A DNA stretch of 64,000 bases from Gemmatimonadaceae bacterium (GTDB lineage Bacteria; Gemmatimonadota; Gemmatimonadetes; Gemmatimonadales; Gemmatimonadaceae), in NCBI GenBank assembly GCA_035533755.1, contig DATLTC010000009.1:248001-312000 (forward strand), read 5' to 3'. How positions within the stretch are numbered: the first letter of the stretch is position 1; every line of letters begins with the position of its first letter. The notes below the pieces were generated by a model. It saw only the letters and a program-made list of their open reading frames with translations, made no database searches and had not been told where the DNA came from. Positions 47,411 to 56,819 of this stretch are shown here, in pieces. The position numbers and the translations under genes were made by a program.

Positions 47411-48983
47411 CGGTCGCTCCACCGCGTGGCGTGCCCCGCACGACCCCGGCCGCGTACGCGTCCGCGGCCTCTCGCATGCCCACCCAGAGCCCCTCCCCGT
47501 GACGCGCCAGGAACGGGAGGAAGTTGAGCGTCCGCTCCTGCCGGTGACCCTCCGGCCAGATCGACGCCCGCGCCAGCCGCGCATCGCGCAGCGCGTCGCT
47601 GCCCCGCCGCTTCGCCGCCGCCAGCAGCCGCCGCTCCAGCCGTTCGATGCGGAACCCCATCTGCCGCTCCGCGCCCTGCACCACCTCGGGCCGGAGCAGC
47701 GCGCCCCCCTCGGCCGCGGCATCGCGCGCGCCCAGCGCCTCCAATCCGCCGCGCATCGCGGCGCGGAGATCATCGAGGGCGCGTTGCACGTCCTGGGGGA
47801 CTGCGGCGCGGGCGGCCCGCGCCTCCAGCGCCGCGCCGTCCTGCAGATCGTCGAGCCCGGCCCCCAATCGCGCCAGGGCGCGATCCACCGCGGGCTCGAC
47901 GATGGTACACGACCACCGCGGCACCGCCAACGGCTGCGCGGCGCCCAGCGCGTCAGCCACCGCGGAAACCTGCGCGAAGTACGACAACTCACCAGGCCCC
48001 GCCAGGTACGCCACCGTCGGGAGCACCGCACGTTCCATCACCGGCCGTAGCAGAACGTTCGGGCTCAGCGCTTCCGGCCGCGCGGACCGCCCAACCGCCG
48101 CCGCCTCCGCTACGGGGACGCGCCGTTTGCGCCCGCCCTCATGCACGAACACCGTCGACAGCCCGGCCACATCCGCCACCTGGGGCGCGTAGCCGCCCGC
48201 CGTGAGCCAGGCGTGGCGTGCGTCGAGTGCGGCCGCCACCTCGCCCGCCCGGTCGAGCGCCGAATGCAGCACGTCGGCTCCGACCTGGCGCACCGCCGCG
48301 TGAGACGCGTCGAGCACGGCGATCCCGAGGGGTTCGAGCAGCGCCCGCAGCAACGCCACGTACGCCGCGCCGACGGTGGCCCGGCCGCTGTATGACGACG
48401 CGGCCGCCGTGTACGCCCGTTCGTACGCCATCGAGCCGCAGGCCTCGCGCAGCCGCCCGAGTTGGGGCCGGACATCGCCAAGCGCCGCCAGCGTCATCGG
48501 AGTACCTGCCGCGGGCTCGTCGGCGGCCACCAGCCGTTCCACGCGCCCGTCGACGATCACGTAGGTGTAGCTCGCCTCGGCGTGGTCGGCGTCGTCGGTC
48601 GCCGCCCAGAACACCGGCGCCATCGGCACGCCCGTCTCGCGCTCCAGCGCATCCGCCATGGCCAGCGCGCCGAGCGCCTTGGCCCAGGTATAGACCGGAC
48701 CTCCGAACAACCCGGCCTGCTGTCCGGTGGTGACCACCGCGCCGCCCGCGGCCGCCACCCGTTCCAACCGATCGAGCGCGGCGCCGCTCGCGCCGAACGC
48801 ATCACGCAGCGCGGGCAACCAGCCGCGCGACGCGCCTGCCGCCACTTCACGCGCCCGCGCGCGCCAGGCGTCGGCGCTGACCGGCGCCCGGACCGCGATG
48901 CGGGCGTCCAGCGAGCCCGCCTGCACGGCACGCGCGAGCGCGGACCCGCCCAGCGGCTCGGTGATGACGCGCGGAGCACTCAT
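47400..48983 (-). CDS. bshC: Putative bacillithiol cysteine ligase BshC
   Basis: BshC is the presumed cysteine-adding enzyme in bacillithiol synthesis. The protein is 527 residues with the family motifs TTGQQAGLFGGPVYTW, WAATDDADHAE, RPVMERAVLPTVAYLAGPGELSYFAQ and LNFLPFLARHG at the end. bshA and bshB are not in the window. The ATG overlaps the end of a possible 27-residue upstream frame. The gene lies between rlmH and murJ. Actual bacillithiol production is an inference. Confidence 0.9.
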   Translation of the reverse strand: MSAPRVITEPLGGSALARAVQAGSLDARIAVRAPVSADAWRARAREVAAGASRGWLPALRDAFGASGAALDRLERVAAAGGAVVTTGQQAGLFGGPVYTWAKALGALAMADALERETGVPMAPVFWAATDDADHAEASYTYVIVDGRVERLVAADEPAAGTPMTLAALGDVRPQLGRLREACGSMAYERAYTAAASSYSGRATVGAAYVALLRALLEPLGIAVLDASHAAVRQVGADVLHSALDRAGEVAAALDARHAWLTAGGYAPQVADVAGLSTVFVHEGGRKRRVPVAEAAAVGRSARPEALSPNVLLRPVMERAVLPTVAYLAGPGELSYFAQVSAVADALGAAQPLAVPRWSCTIVEPAVDRALARLGAGLDDLQDGAALEARAARAAVPQDVQRALDDLRAAMRGGLEALGARDAAAEGGALLRPEVVQGAERQMGFRIERLERRLLAAAKRRGSDALRDARLARASIWPEGHRQERTLNFLPFLARHGEGLWVGMREAADAYAAGVVRGTPRGGATGGR

Positions 48984-49137
48984 GGCGCGACGGCCGCAAC
49001 CGCAGTCACGACGGACGGCGGGGGCACGCGGCGGGAAATCTGGTACGGACGGCGGGCGAACATGGACACCAAGATAGCCACACGCGGGAGACCCAAGCCA
49101 CAGCGGCCCGAGCGGCGACGCGGCGCGGCCCGAGCGG
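48984..49137. other. Intergenic gap with direct repeat and possible leader frame
   Basis: This 154-bp gap between rlmH and bshC (both -) holds a 13-bp direct repeat GCGGCCCGAGCGG at 49103-49115 and 49125-49137. A short - strand frame from ATG 49063 to 48980 (27 codons, start MFARRPYQIS) has its stop overlapping the bshC ATG as ATGA. It could be a leader peptide or a chance frame. No convincing promoter pair is seen. Confidence 0.3.
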
Positions 49138-49599
49138 TCATTTGTGGTACGGTTCCCCCCGAACGATCGTCCCGGCGCGATAGAGCTGTTCGGCGAGCAC
49201 CAGCCGCGCCATCTCGTGGGGGAGCGTCCAGGGCGCGAGGGCCAACTGCTTGACCGCGGCGTCGCGGAGCGCCGGGGCCACGCCGAACGCGCCTCCGACC
49301 ACGAACGCGACGTCGCGGGCCCGCTCCCTCGCCTGCTGCAGGAACAGCGCGAAGGCAGCCGAGGTCATGCGGTCGCCGTGCTCGTCGCACACCACCACGT
49401 CGGCCCCCTTCACCTTGGCGGCCAGGCGCTCGCCCTCGCGGGAACGAACGAGGTCCGGGGACGCCGACCGCGCCGGCTCCTCCCGGACCTCGTGTACTTC
49501 GAGCGGCCAGTACCGCGCCGCCCGTGCTTCGTAAGACTCGATCGCCGCCGCAAGCCCCGCATCCCGCGGCCGGCCGACGACGGCGACGATGACCTTCAT
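49138..49599 (-). CDS. rlmH: 23S rRNA pseudouridine-1915 N3-methyltransferase
   Basis: RlmH methylates pseudouridine 1915 in helix 69 of 23S rRNA. The protein is 153 residues, a SPOUT-class methyltransferase with a deep trefoil knot: VVCDEHGDRMTS, FVVGGAFGV and the C-terminal LALAPWTLPHEMARLVLAEQLYRAGTI ending GEPYHK. All are conserved. It follows glutamate dehydrogenase after 22 bp. Confidence 0.96.
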   Translation of the reverse strand: MKVIVAVVGRPRDAGLAAAIESYEARAARYWPLEVHEVREEPARSASPDLVRSREGERLAAKVKGADVVVCDEHGDRMTSAAFALFLQQARERARDVAFVVGGAFGVAPALRDAAVKQLALAPWTLPHEMARLVLAEQLYRAGTIVRGEPYHK

Positions 49600-49621
49600 G
49601 CCGAGCGGGCTCGGCCGTGAA

Positions 49622-50929
49622 TCACGCGTACACGCCGCGGAGCCGGTGCACGGTGGCCACGCGGCTGATCGACAGCATGTACGCCGCCGTGCGCATGTTC
49701 ACCTTGTGCGTGAGGGACAGGCGCAACACATCGGCGAAGCTGTTTCGCATGATGTCGGTGAGGCGCTCGTTCACCACGTCCTCGGTCCAGAAGTAGCCGC
49801 CGCGGTCCTGCACCCATTCGAAGTACGATACCGTCACGCCGCCGGCGTTGGCCAGGATGTCGGGGATCACGAACACCCCCTTCTCGTCGAGGATCGTGTC
49901 GGCGTTGGCGGTGGTCGGACCGTTGGCGCCCTCGCAGATGATCTTGGCACGGATCTGACCGGCGTTCTTGCTGGTGATCACGTTCTCGAGCGCTGCCGGC
50001 ACCAGCACGTCCACGTCGAGCGTCAGCAGCTCGTCGTTCGTAATCGCGTCGCCCCCCGTGAACCCCTCGAGCGACTTGTGGTCCCGCACGTGCTTGATCG
50101 CGGCGTCGATGTCGATGCCGCCCTTGTTGTGGTAGGCGCCGGTGCGGTCGCTGATCGCCTGGACCTTGCACCCCTCGCGCACCAGGAGCTGCGCCGCCAC
50201 CGAACCCACGTTGCCGAAGCCCTGCACGGCCACGGTCGTGCCCTTGATCGGCATGCCCAGATGCTTGAGCGCTTCCTTGGTGACGATCATGCACCCGCGC
50301 CCGGTCGCCTCGCGACGGCCGAGCGAACCGCCCATCTCCACCGGCTTGCCGGTGACCACTGCCGTGACCGTGTGGCGCATGTGCATCGAGTACGTGTCCA
50401 TCACCCACGCCATCACGCGCTCATTGGTGTTGACGTCGGGTGCCGGGACATCGGAATCGGGCCCCAGCGTGCTCATGATGCCCGAGGTGTACCGGCGCGT
50501 GAGGCGCTCCAGCTCGCCCACGCTCATGCTCAACGGGTCGCAGATCACGCCGCCCTTGGACCCGCCGAACGGCAGGTTGACGACGGCACACTTCCAGGTC
50601 ATCCAGGCCGCGAGCGCCTTCACCTCTTCGAGGTTCACGCGCATGTCGAACCGGATGCCGCCCTTCGCGGGCCCGCGCGACGTGTTGTAGAGCACGCGGT
50701 ATCCGGTGTATACCTCCACCTCGCCGTTGTCCATCATCACCGGAATCGAGATGATGATCTGCTTCTCGGGATGGCGCAGCACCTTGTACAGCCCGGGTTC
50801 GAGATCGAGCAATTCGGCCGCGCGATCGAACCGTGACATCATCCCCTCAAAAGGATTCTCCTCGTCGAGAAAGCGGTCCTTGTCGGGGCGAACGATTCTA
50901 TCGGTAGGCAGTCTGAGATCAGTTGCCAT
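49622..50929 (-). CDS. gdhA: Glutamate dehydrogenase (Glu/Leu/Phe/Val family)
   Basis: A 435-residue hexameric-type amino acid dehydrogenase, probably glutamate dehydrogenase linking 2-oxoglutarate and ammonia to glutamate. Substrate/catalytic lysines: Lys89 in [10 protein letters not shown], Lys113 and Lys125 in [17 protein letters not shown]. The cofactor loop is [14 protein letters not shown]. Leucine or phenylalanine dehydrogenase activity cannot be excluded. The ATG at 50929 lies 22 bp after lpxK without a clear Shine-Dalgarno; it is odd at the end of a lipid A operon. Confidence 0.92.
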   Translation of the reverse strand: MATDLRLPTDRIVRPDKDRFLDEENPFEGMMSRFDRAAELLDLEPGLYKVLRHPEKQIIISIPVMMDNGEVEVYTGYRVLYNTSRGPAKGGIRFDMRVNLEEVKALAAWMTWKCAVVNLPFGGSKGGVICDPLSMSVGELERLTRRYTSGIMSTLGPDSDVPAPDVNTNERVMAWVMDTYSMHMRHTVTAVVTGKPVEMGGSLGRREATGRGCMIVTKEALKHLGMPIKGTTVAVQGFGNVGSVAAQLLVREGCKVQAISDRTGAYHNKGGIDIDAAIKHVRDHKSLEGFTGGDAITNDELLTLDVDVLVPAALENVITSKNAGQIRAKIICEGANGPTTANADTILDEKGVFVIPDILANAGGVTVSYFEWVQDRGGYFWTEDVVNERLTDIMRNSFADVLRLSLTHKVNMRTAAYMLSISRVATVHRLRGVYA

Positions 50930-50951
50930 GGGATTCGGAAAGAAACCGGCG

Positions 50952-51986
50952 TTATCCGGCGGTTGGAGGGTTGGAGCGGAGCCTCGCCAGGGTTGCTTCG
51001 AGCACCTCTTCCATGTGTTCCATCCCCAGTTCAATGCTCAGCCGTTGTGAAACATACCATAGCGGCACGCGGCCGGGCCACCGCGACGAAATCTTCACCG
51101 CGTCCTTGAGCGTGCACAGGGCCAGATCGCCTTCCGCAGCCGCGGCCGAAGCACCGGCCAGATCGGCATCCGTGAACGCGTGATGGTCCGGGAAGGCGTG
51201 AAGCTCCACTTCGGCGCCGAGCGCGCGCAGCTGGTCGGCCAGGATACCCGGCTCGCCCACTCCGGTCACCAGCACCACGCGCCGGCCCCGCAGCGCGTCG
51301 AGCGGCAGGGACGCACCTCCGTTCACCCGCTCCAGCGACGCCGGCGCCAGGCTCACCACCGCACCGGGGGCGTCCGAAATCTTGGCCGCCTGCGCCATCA
51401 CCGCCGCGGCCTGCTCCAGCGAGGCGGTCTTGCGGGTGACGACCACCAGTGACGCCCGGCCGAGTGCCCCGACCGGTTCCCGGTACGGGCCCGCCGGCAG
51501 GAGTCGCCGGGCCTGCAGCCCGCGTTCCGCCGCCACCAACACCAGATCCGCCACGCGGCCGATCCGCCGGTGCTGGAACGCGTCGTCGAGCACGGCCACC
51601 GTGGCCCCCTCTGCCCTGGCCCGGCGAAGCCCCGCCGCGCGGTCGGCATCGCACACCACGGGCACCCCAGGATTGAGCCGCTCGTGTACCAGGGGTTCGT
51701 CCGCGCCGTATCCGCGAAGGACGACCGCAGGCCGCGCGCCGCGGCGGGACAGTTCCGCCACCAGCCAGGCCGTCACCGGGGTCTTGCCTGTCCCGCCCAC
51801 CGTGAGGTTGCCCACGCTGATTGCGGGAATGGCAGCGGGAATCACCGCCAGCATTCCGCAGTCATACAGCCCATTCCGGACCGCCGACGCCGCCCGATAG
51901 ACCAGCTCGGCCGGCCAGAGCGCGGCCCGCGCAAGCCGAGCCGCCGGACCGCGCCCGAACCAGACCCGAGCCACGAGCGACCTCAA
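50952..51986 (-). CDS. lpxK: Tetraacyldisaccharide 4'-kinase
   Basis: LpxK phosphorylates the 4' position of the lipid A disaccharide. The protein is 344 residues; an N-terminal helix is followed by the P-loop [14 protein letters not shown], unusual for the family in its length, then RGYGAD and [10 protein letters not shown]. The TTG at 51986 overlaps the acyltransferase stop (TTGA); an in-frame GTG at 51974 is the alternative. It follows LpxB and the LpxJ-like gene, in pathway order. Confidence 0.94.
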   Translation of the reverse strand: MRSLVARVWFGRGPAARLARAALWPAELVYRAASAVRNGLYDCGMLAVIPAAIPAISVGNLTVGGTGKTPVTAWLVAELSRRGARPAVVLRGYGADEPLVHERLNPGVPVVCDADRAAGLRRARAEGATVAVLDDAFQHRRIGRVADLVLVAAERGLQARRLLPAGPYREPVGALGRASLVVVTRKTASLEQAAAVMAQAAKISDAPGAVVSLAPASLERVNGGASLPLDALRGRRVVLVTGVGEPGILADQLRALGAEVELHAFPDHHAFTDADLAGASAAAAEGDLALCTLKDAVKISSRWPGRVPLWYVSQRLSIELGMEHMEEVLEATLARLRSNPPTAG

Positions 51987-52666
51987 CCTGGCTCCCCCGC
52001 TGCCCCCGCCGCGCTCACAGCCGGGCCGCCCGCCGCCGCCACCGCGGCCTCCAGGGCGGCCAGAAACCGCGGTGTTTGGGCTGCCAGGCTGCCAGGATCG
52101 CCCGTTGGTGGCGGTATGGGATCACCGTACGCGATCGTGACGCGGGCGAAGGGCTTGGGAATTGCAAATCGATCCCAGCTTCCCAGGTGCCAGGCCCGCG
52201 ACACATGGGCGCCGAACGGAATCACCGGACAGTTCGCGCGTTGAGCCACGAGGAGGGCGCCGGGAGCAAAGCTGTGGTTGGGGCCGCGCGGACCGTCGGG
52301 GGTGATCCCCACGTCGTACCCCGCTTGGAGCTCGCGAACCATCGCCACCAGTGCCCGGCTGGCCCCGCGCGACGACGAGCCGCGGACCAGCCGGTAGCCG
52401 AGCGCCTCGGCAACGCGCGCGATGATCTCGCCATCACGGTGTTCGCTGATCAGCACGCTGATGTTCTGGCGCCGGTGGACCCAGAGATGCGGCAACAGCT
52501 GGCCATGCCAGATGACGATCACCACCGGCTGCTTGGTGCGGCGCGCTTCACGAAGCGCGGCATCGTTCACGTAGCGCACGCGCCAGGTACGTCCGAGCAG
52601 TCCCACGATCACCAGCCCGGCGCGCACGATCCACCGCATGCGCCAGTCGTCGTGGGTGGCGCTCAT
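51983..52666 (-). CDS. DUF374 lysophospholipid acyltransferase, LpxJ-like
   Basis: A 227-residue acyltransferase of the DUF374 family, with one N-terminal helix and motifs VVIVIWHGQLLPHLW, ISEHRDGEIIARVAEALGYRLVRGSSSRGAS and ITPDGPRGPNHSFAPGALLVAQ. DUF374 includes LpxJ of Campylobacter and Helicobacter, which adds a secondary acyl chain to lipid A. Its position between lpxB and lpxK suggests the same role, replacing LpxL/LpxM, which are absent here. The ATG overlaps the lpxB stop. Confidence 0.85.
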   Translation of the reverse strand: MSATHDDWRMRWIVRAGLVIVGLLGRTWRVRYVNDAALREARRTKQPVVIVIWHGQLLPHLWVHRRQNISVLISEHRDGEIIARVAEALGYRLVRGSSSRGASRALVAMVRELQAGYDVGITPDGPRGPNHSFAPGALLVAQRANCPVIPFGAHVSRAWHLGSWDRFAIPKPFARVTIAYGDPIPPPTGDPGSLAAQTPRFLAALEAAVAAAGGPAVSAAGAAGEPG

Positions 52667-53787
52667 GCGGCCCCCGCCGCGGCCAGCGTCGCCGCCATGT
52701 CGGCCACGCGCCCGGCGGCACCCGGCGTTCCCAGGGCCGCGCGGACGTCTGCCAGCCCCAGCAGCATTGCCGCGCGCTCGGGGCTGTCGGTGCGCAGGAG
52801 AGGCTCCAGCGCGTCGGCCACGGCGGCCGGCTGCAGGGCGTCCTGGACGAACTCCGGGGCCACGCTCCGGCCCGCCACCACGTTGACGAGCCCGATGTGC
52901 GGGATCTTCACCAGCCGCTTGGCCAGGGCGAAGGTGATCGCGCTCGTCCGGTACGCCACGACGAGGGGGCACCCCGCGACGGCGGCTTCGAGCGTCGTCG
53001 TTCCGCTCTTGCACATCGCCGCATCGGCGGCTCGTAGCACGGTGAACGAGGCGGAGTGCACCATGGGGAATGGACACTTGGCCGGGTCGAGGGCCACGGT
53101 CGGCGCCACGCTCACGACGACCTGGAGTCGCGGATCGCGGCGGCGCAGTTCGTCGGCCACCCGCACGAAATCGTCCAGGTGGCGAAGGATCTCCTGCTCG
53201 CGGCTGCCCGGGAAGAGGGCCAGCACCGGCGCGTCGTCGCGAAGACCCAGCGTGGCACGCGCCGCGGCCCGGTCGGGCATGTGGGCGGCGCCATCCAGCA
53301 GTGGGTGTCCAACGAACGTGGCATCGATGTGGTGGGCGGCCAGCAACTCCTGTTCGAAGGGCAGGATGACCGCCGCGCGCGTCACCCATCGCGCGAGCTT
53401 GTCCAGCCGTCCCGCGCCCCACGCCCACACCTGGGGCGTGATGTAGTACAGCACGGGCACGCCGGCGCTGGCGGCGATCTTCGCGATCTTCATGTTGAAG
53501 CCGGGGTAGTCGATGAGCACCACGAGCGCCACCTGGCCGCCGCGGATGCGCGCCTCGAGCCGGCGCAGCAGCGCCCAGTGCCTGGGCAGGTGGCGCAGGA
53601 CCTCGACGAACCCCATCACGGCCATCGTATCGGCGTGCTCGAGCAGCGTCACGCCGGCGTCGCGCATCCGGTCGCCGCCGACGCCCACCAGCGCGAACGG
53701 CGCCCCGCGGGCGGTCAGTTCGCGCGCGACGCCGGACGCATGCAGGTCGCCGGACGCTTCTCCGGCGACGAACAGCACCTCACGCAC
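52663..53787 (-). CDS. lpxB: Lipid-A-disaccharide synthase
   Basis: LpxB joins UDP-diacylglucosamine and lipid X to the beta-1,6 disaccharide. The 374-residue protein is a GT-B transferase (family 19). Motifs: FVAGEASGDLHA, IDYPGFNMKIAK, YYITPQVWAWG, FVGHPLLD, LFPGSREQEI and the donor site CKSGTTTLEAAVAGCPLVVAYRT. It overlaps the GnnA-like gene by 8 bp and the LpxJ-like gene by 4 bp. Confidence 0.96.
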   Translation of the reverse strand: MREVLFVAGEASGDLHASGVARELTARGAPFALVGVGGDRMRDAGVTLLEHADTMAVMGFVEVLRHLPRHWALLRRLEARIRGGQVALVVLIDYPGFNMKIAKIAASAGVPVLYYITPQVWAWGAGRLDKLARWVTRAAVILPFEQELLAAHHIDATFVGHPLLDGAAHMPDRAAARATLGLRDDAPVLALFPGSREQEILRHLDDFVRVADELRRRDPRLQVVVSVAPTVALDPAKCPFPMVHSASFTVLRAADAAMCKSGTTTLEAAVAGCPLVVAYRTSAITFALAKRLVKIPHIGLVNVVAGRSVAPEFVQDALQPAAVADALEPLLRTDSPERAAMLLGLADVRAALGTPGAAGRVADMAATLAAAGAA

Positions 53788-54781
53788 GCGTGCCGACCCC
53801 GGCGCCCTTGAGCGCCGGCAGCGTGCGTTCGATCTCGCGAACGATGCGCAGCGCCACGGCGAGCGCCTCGCGTCCGTCCTCGCCGCTCACCATCACCGGC
53901 GACTCGCCGCGCACCGCCTGCAGGAAACTCTCGAATTCCAGCCGCAGCGGTTCGCCCTCCGGCGCCTCGAGCGGGACGCGCTCCACGAACGCCTCCACCG
54001 ACGCCGACGCCTTGGCCAGCGCCGCCATGTCGACGTCGGTGCGCAGCCGATAGAACTCGCCGTTGCCGGCCGCCAGATCGAGCGACAGGTACCCGCTGCC
54101 CTGGAAGATGCGCAGCTTGCGCGTGCGGTCGCGCGACACGCGGCTGGCGGTGATGTTGGCCACGGCGCCCGACGCGAATTCCAGCCGCGCGTTCGCGATG
54201 TCCACGAACGGCGTCAGCACGGGAATCCCGACCGCGGTCAGGCCCGCCACGGGCCCGCCGACGAGCGTGCGCACGAGGTCGATATCGTGGATCATCAGGT
54301 CGAGGACCACGGCGACGTCCGAGCCCCGCGGATTGAACGGCGCCAGGCGATCGCTCTCGATGAACCGCGGCGCATCCACGTACGGGAGCGCGGCGCGGAT
54401 GGCCCGATTGAACCGCTCCACGTGCCCGGTCTGGATGAGCGCGCCGGTGCGCGCGGCGATGCGCACGAGGTCGTCGGCCTCGTCGAGCGTGGCGGCGATG
54501 GGCTTCTCGATGAGCAGGTGCTTGCCCCGCTCCAGCGCCACCTTGGCCACCGCGTGGTGGGCCGGCGTGGGGACGACGATCGTCGCCGCGTCCACCTCGT
54601 CGAGCAACGCCTCGACGCTGTCGAACGCCCGCACGCCGAGTTCTCCCACCACGTGGGCCGCGCGGTCGGCCTTCGCCTCGTAGAAGCCGGCGAACGCCAC
54701 CCCGGGCATGTCGCGCAGGATGCGCACGTGATGGAACCCGAGCGCTCCCGCTCCGATCACTCCGACACGAATATCCCTCAC
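53780..54781 (-). CDS. Gfo/Idh/MocA oxidoreductase, GnnA-like
   Basis: A 333-residue NAD(P)-dependent sugar oxidoreductase: Rossmann loop VGVIGAGALGFHH, EKPIAATLDEADDLV with the family EKP motif, and a C-terminal substrate domain (TGHVERFNRAIRAA). It sits between lpxA and lpxB with overlaps on both sides. In Acidithiobacillus ferrooxidans GnnA occupies the same slot and oxidises UDP-GlcNAc at C3, followed by the GnnB transaminase, to give amide-rich lipid A. No gnnB is present here. GTG start at 54781. Confidence 0.85.
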   Translation of the reverse strand: MRDIRVGVIGAGALGFHHVRILRDMPGVAFAGFYEAKADRAAHVVGELGVRAFDSVEALLDEVDAATIVVPTPAHHAVAKVALERGKHLLIEKPIAATLDEADDLVRIAARTGALIQTGHVERFNRAIRAALPYVDAPRFIESDRLAPFNPRGSDVAVVLDLMIHDIDLVRTLVGGPVAGLTAVGIPVLTPFVDIANARLEFASGAVANITASRVSRDRTRKLRIFQGSGYLSLDLAAGNGEFYRLRTDVDMAALAKASASVEAFVERVPLEAPEGEPLRLEFESFLQAVRGESPVMVSGEDGREALAVALRIVREIERTLPALKGAGVGTRA

Positions 54782-55554
54782 ACCACCACCCCGCGGTCGC
54801 TGTCTTCGAGGAACTGGAGGAACCGCACGACTTCCGGAAACTGTTCGAGCTCGGTCTGGGCCCGCGCCTTGGCCTGCGACACATTGAGCTCCGACTTGAA
54901 GAACATGCGATACGCCTTCTTGAGTTCGCGCAACACGGGTTCCGGAAAGTTGTTGCGCTGGAGCCCGATGCTGTTCAGCCCGTAGAGCTTGATCGGGTTG
55001 CCCACCGCCTTCACGTACGGCGGCACGTCCTTGGCGATGCGCGAGCAGCCACCGATGAACGCATAGGCGCCGATCTTCACGAACTGATGCGCGGCGCTCT
55101 GGCCCGACACGATCGCGCGATCATGGACCGTGACGTGCCCCGCGAACTGCACGGCGTTGCCGAGGATGACATGGTCCCCGACGTGGCAATCATGCGCCAG
55201 GTGCACATACGACATCACGAAACAGTTCTTGCCCACGGTCGTGTGATACGACTGCGTGGTGGCGCGATTGATCGTCGAATACTCGCGGATCACCGTATCC
55301 TCGCCCACCTCGACCGTCGTGTACTCGCCCTTGTACTTCAGATCCTGCGGGTCGCCGCCCAGCACCGAGCCGATGCCGATCTTCACGCGCGGCGCGAGAA
55401 ACACGTTCTTCTCGAGCACCACGCGGGCCGCGAGCTTGCAGCCGTCGCCGATCGTGCATCCCTCGCCCACGATCGCCCAGGGCCCGATCTCGACGTCGGC
55501 GCCGATCTTGGCATCGGGCGAGATGATCGCCGTGGCATGGATGGCGGCGCTCAT
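54778..55554 (-). CDS. lpxA: UDP-GlcNAc acyltransferase LpxA
   Basis: LpxA adds a hydroxyacyl chain from ACP to the 3-position of UDP-GlcNAc (or UDP-GlcNAc3N), the first lipid A step. The protein is 258 residues: a left-handed beta helix of hexapeptide repeats from residue 1 to about 190, then a helical C-terminus. The catalytic histidine lies in [11 protein letters not shown]. If the neighbouring GnnA-like enzyme supplies an amino substrate, this enzyme would have to accept it. The ATG overlaps the lpxC/fabZ stop. Confidence 0.96.
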   Translation of the reverse strand: MSAAIHATAIISPDAKIGADVEIGPWAIVGEGCTIGDGCKLAARVVLEKNVFLAPRVKIGIGSVLGGDPQDLKYKGEYTTVEVGEDTVIREYSTINRATTQSYHTTVGKNCFVMSYVHLAHDCHVGDHVILGNAVQFAGHVTVHDRAIVSGQSAAHQFVKIGAYAFIGGCSRIAKDVPPYVKAVGNPIKLYGLNSIGLQRNNFPEPVLRELKKAYRMFFKSELNVSQAKARAQTELEQFPEVVRFLQFLEDSDRGVVV

Positions 55555-56819
55555 CGGTCGCGTACCATGGCGCCCATCTCCGCCTCGGCCACGATCTCGC
55601 CGTCCACCTTGGCCACGCCCTTCATCTTGCACATCGTGCCCCGGATATGGAGCATGTCGAGCTCGAAGCGCAGTTGATCGCCGGGCCGGACCGGCCGCCG
55701 CCACTTCACGTGATCCAGCGACGTGAAATACACGACTTTGTTGTGCGAATCGGGCAGGGCGCCCATCAGCAGCAGCCCGCCCACCTGCGCCATCGCCTCG
55801 ATGATCAGCACGCCGGGCATGATCGGATGCCCGGGAAAATGCCCCTGGAAGAACGGCTCGTTGATCGTGACGTTCTTCAGCCCCACGATGCGCTTCCGCG
55901 GCTCCATCTCGAGCACCCGGTCCACGAGCAGGAACGGGTATCGGTGCGGCAGCACCTTGATGATATCGTCAATCTGCAGCACAGTCGTCTCCTTCTTGAG
56001 CGCCGCGCGCATCGCGCGGACGAGTCGCACGGTCCCGCGATGACTCGGCTTCACGGCCACCACCCGCGCGCGGACGCGCGCGCCGGCGAGCGCCAGATCT
56101 CCCACACAATCCATCGCCTTGTGGCGCACGAATTCATCGGGCCACCGCAAGGCGTTCTCCACCACCCCTGATTCGTCGAGCACGACGACGTTCTGCGTCG
56201 ACGCCCCCTGGATCAGGCCCATGGCGCGCAGCGACTCCACCTCGCGGGTGAACCCGAAGGTCCGTGCCTGCGCCAACTCCCGCACGAAGACGTCGGCATC
56301 GATGCGCGACGCCCAGCGCTGGCGTCCGATCAGCGGATGCGGAAAGTCGATCGTGACATCCAGCTCGAGTCCGGGCGCCGGGTACGCCTCGTACACCGAC
56401 TCACCGTCCACCACGCGCACCGGCTCCTGCAACTCCCAATACTGCGCGATTCCCGGCTGCGGCGCGATGCCGGCCCGGGTGAGCGCGTCCACGAACGGCG
56501 CCGCGCTCCCGTCCACGATCGGCGGCTCCGGGCCGTCCAGCTCGATGGTCAGGTCGTCGATGCCCAACGCCCCAACGGCCGCCAGCACATGCTCCACCGT
56601 GTGCACCGACTGCGGATCGTGCCCCAGTTGCGTGCGCCGATCGGTGAGGACCGCCGTATCCACGCTCACGGGGATGGTTGGCGCGCCCGGCAGATCGGTG
56701 CGGCGAAACACGACCCCCTGTCCGCTGGGCGCCGGCTGGAACGTCAGGCGGGACACCACGCCGAGGTGCAGCCCGACGCCTTCCACCGACTGGGCCCCCC
56801 CGATCGTGCGCCGCCTCAC
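55551..56819 (-). CDS. lpxC/fabZ: Bifunctional LpxC deacetylase / FabZ dehydratase
   Basis: A 422-residue fusion. Residues 1-275 are LpxC, the zinc deacetylase that commits UDP-acyl-GlcNAc to lipid A: ligands His77 (HTVEH), His233 and Asp237 ([10 protein letters not shown]), and His260. Residues about 283-422 are FabZ, the hydroxyacyl-ACP dehydratase: [12 protein letters not shown], His327 in QGHFPGHP and Glu341 in LIIEAMAQ. Such fusions are known in Bacteroidetes and some other phyla; they tie lipid A and fatty-acid flux together. GTG start at 56819 overlaps the lpxD stop. Confidence 0.95.
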   Translation of the reverse strand: MRRRTIGGAQSVEGVGLHLGVVSRLTFQPAPSGQGVVFRRTDLPGAPTIPVSVDTAVLTDRRTQLGHDPQSVHTVEHVLAAVGALGIDDLTIELDGPEPPIVDGSAAPFVDALTRAGIAPQPGIAQYWELQEPVRVVDGESVYEAYPAPGLELDVTIDFPHPLIGRQRWASRIDADVFVRELAQARTFGFTREVESLRAMGLIQGASTQNVVVLDESGVVENALRWPDEFVRHKAMDCVGDLALAGARVRARVVAVKPSHRGTVRLVRAMRAALKKETTVLQIDDIIKVLPHRYPFLLVDRVLEMEPRKRIVGLKNVTINEPFFQGHFPGHPIMPGVLIIEAMAQVGGLLLMGALPDSHNKVVYFTSLDHVKWRRPVRPGDQLRFELDMLHIRGTMCKMKGVAKVDGEIVAEAEMGAMVRDR

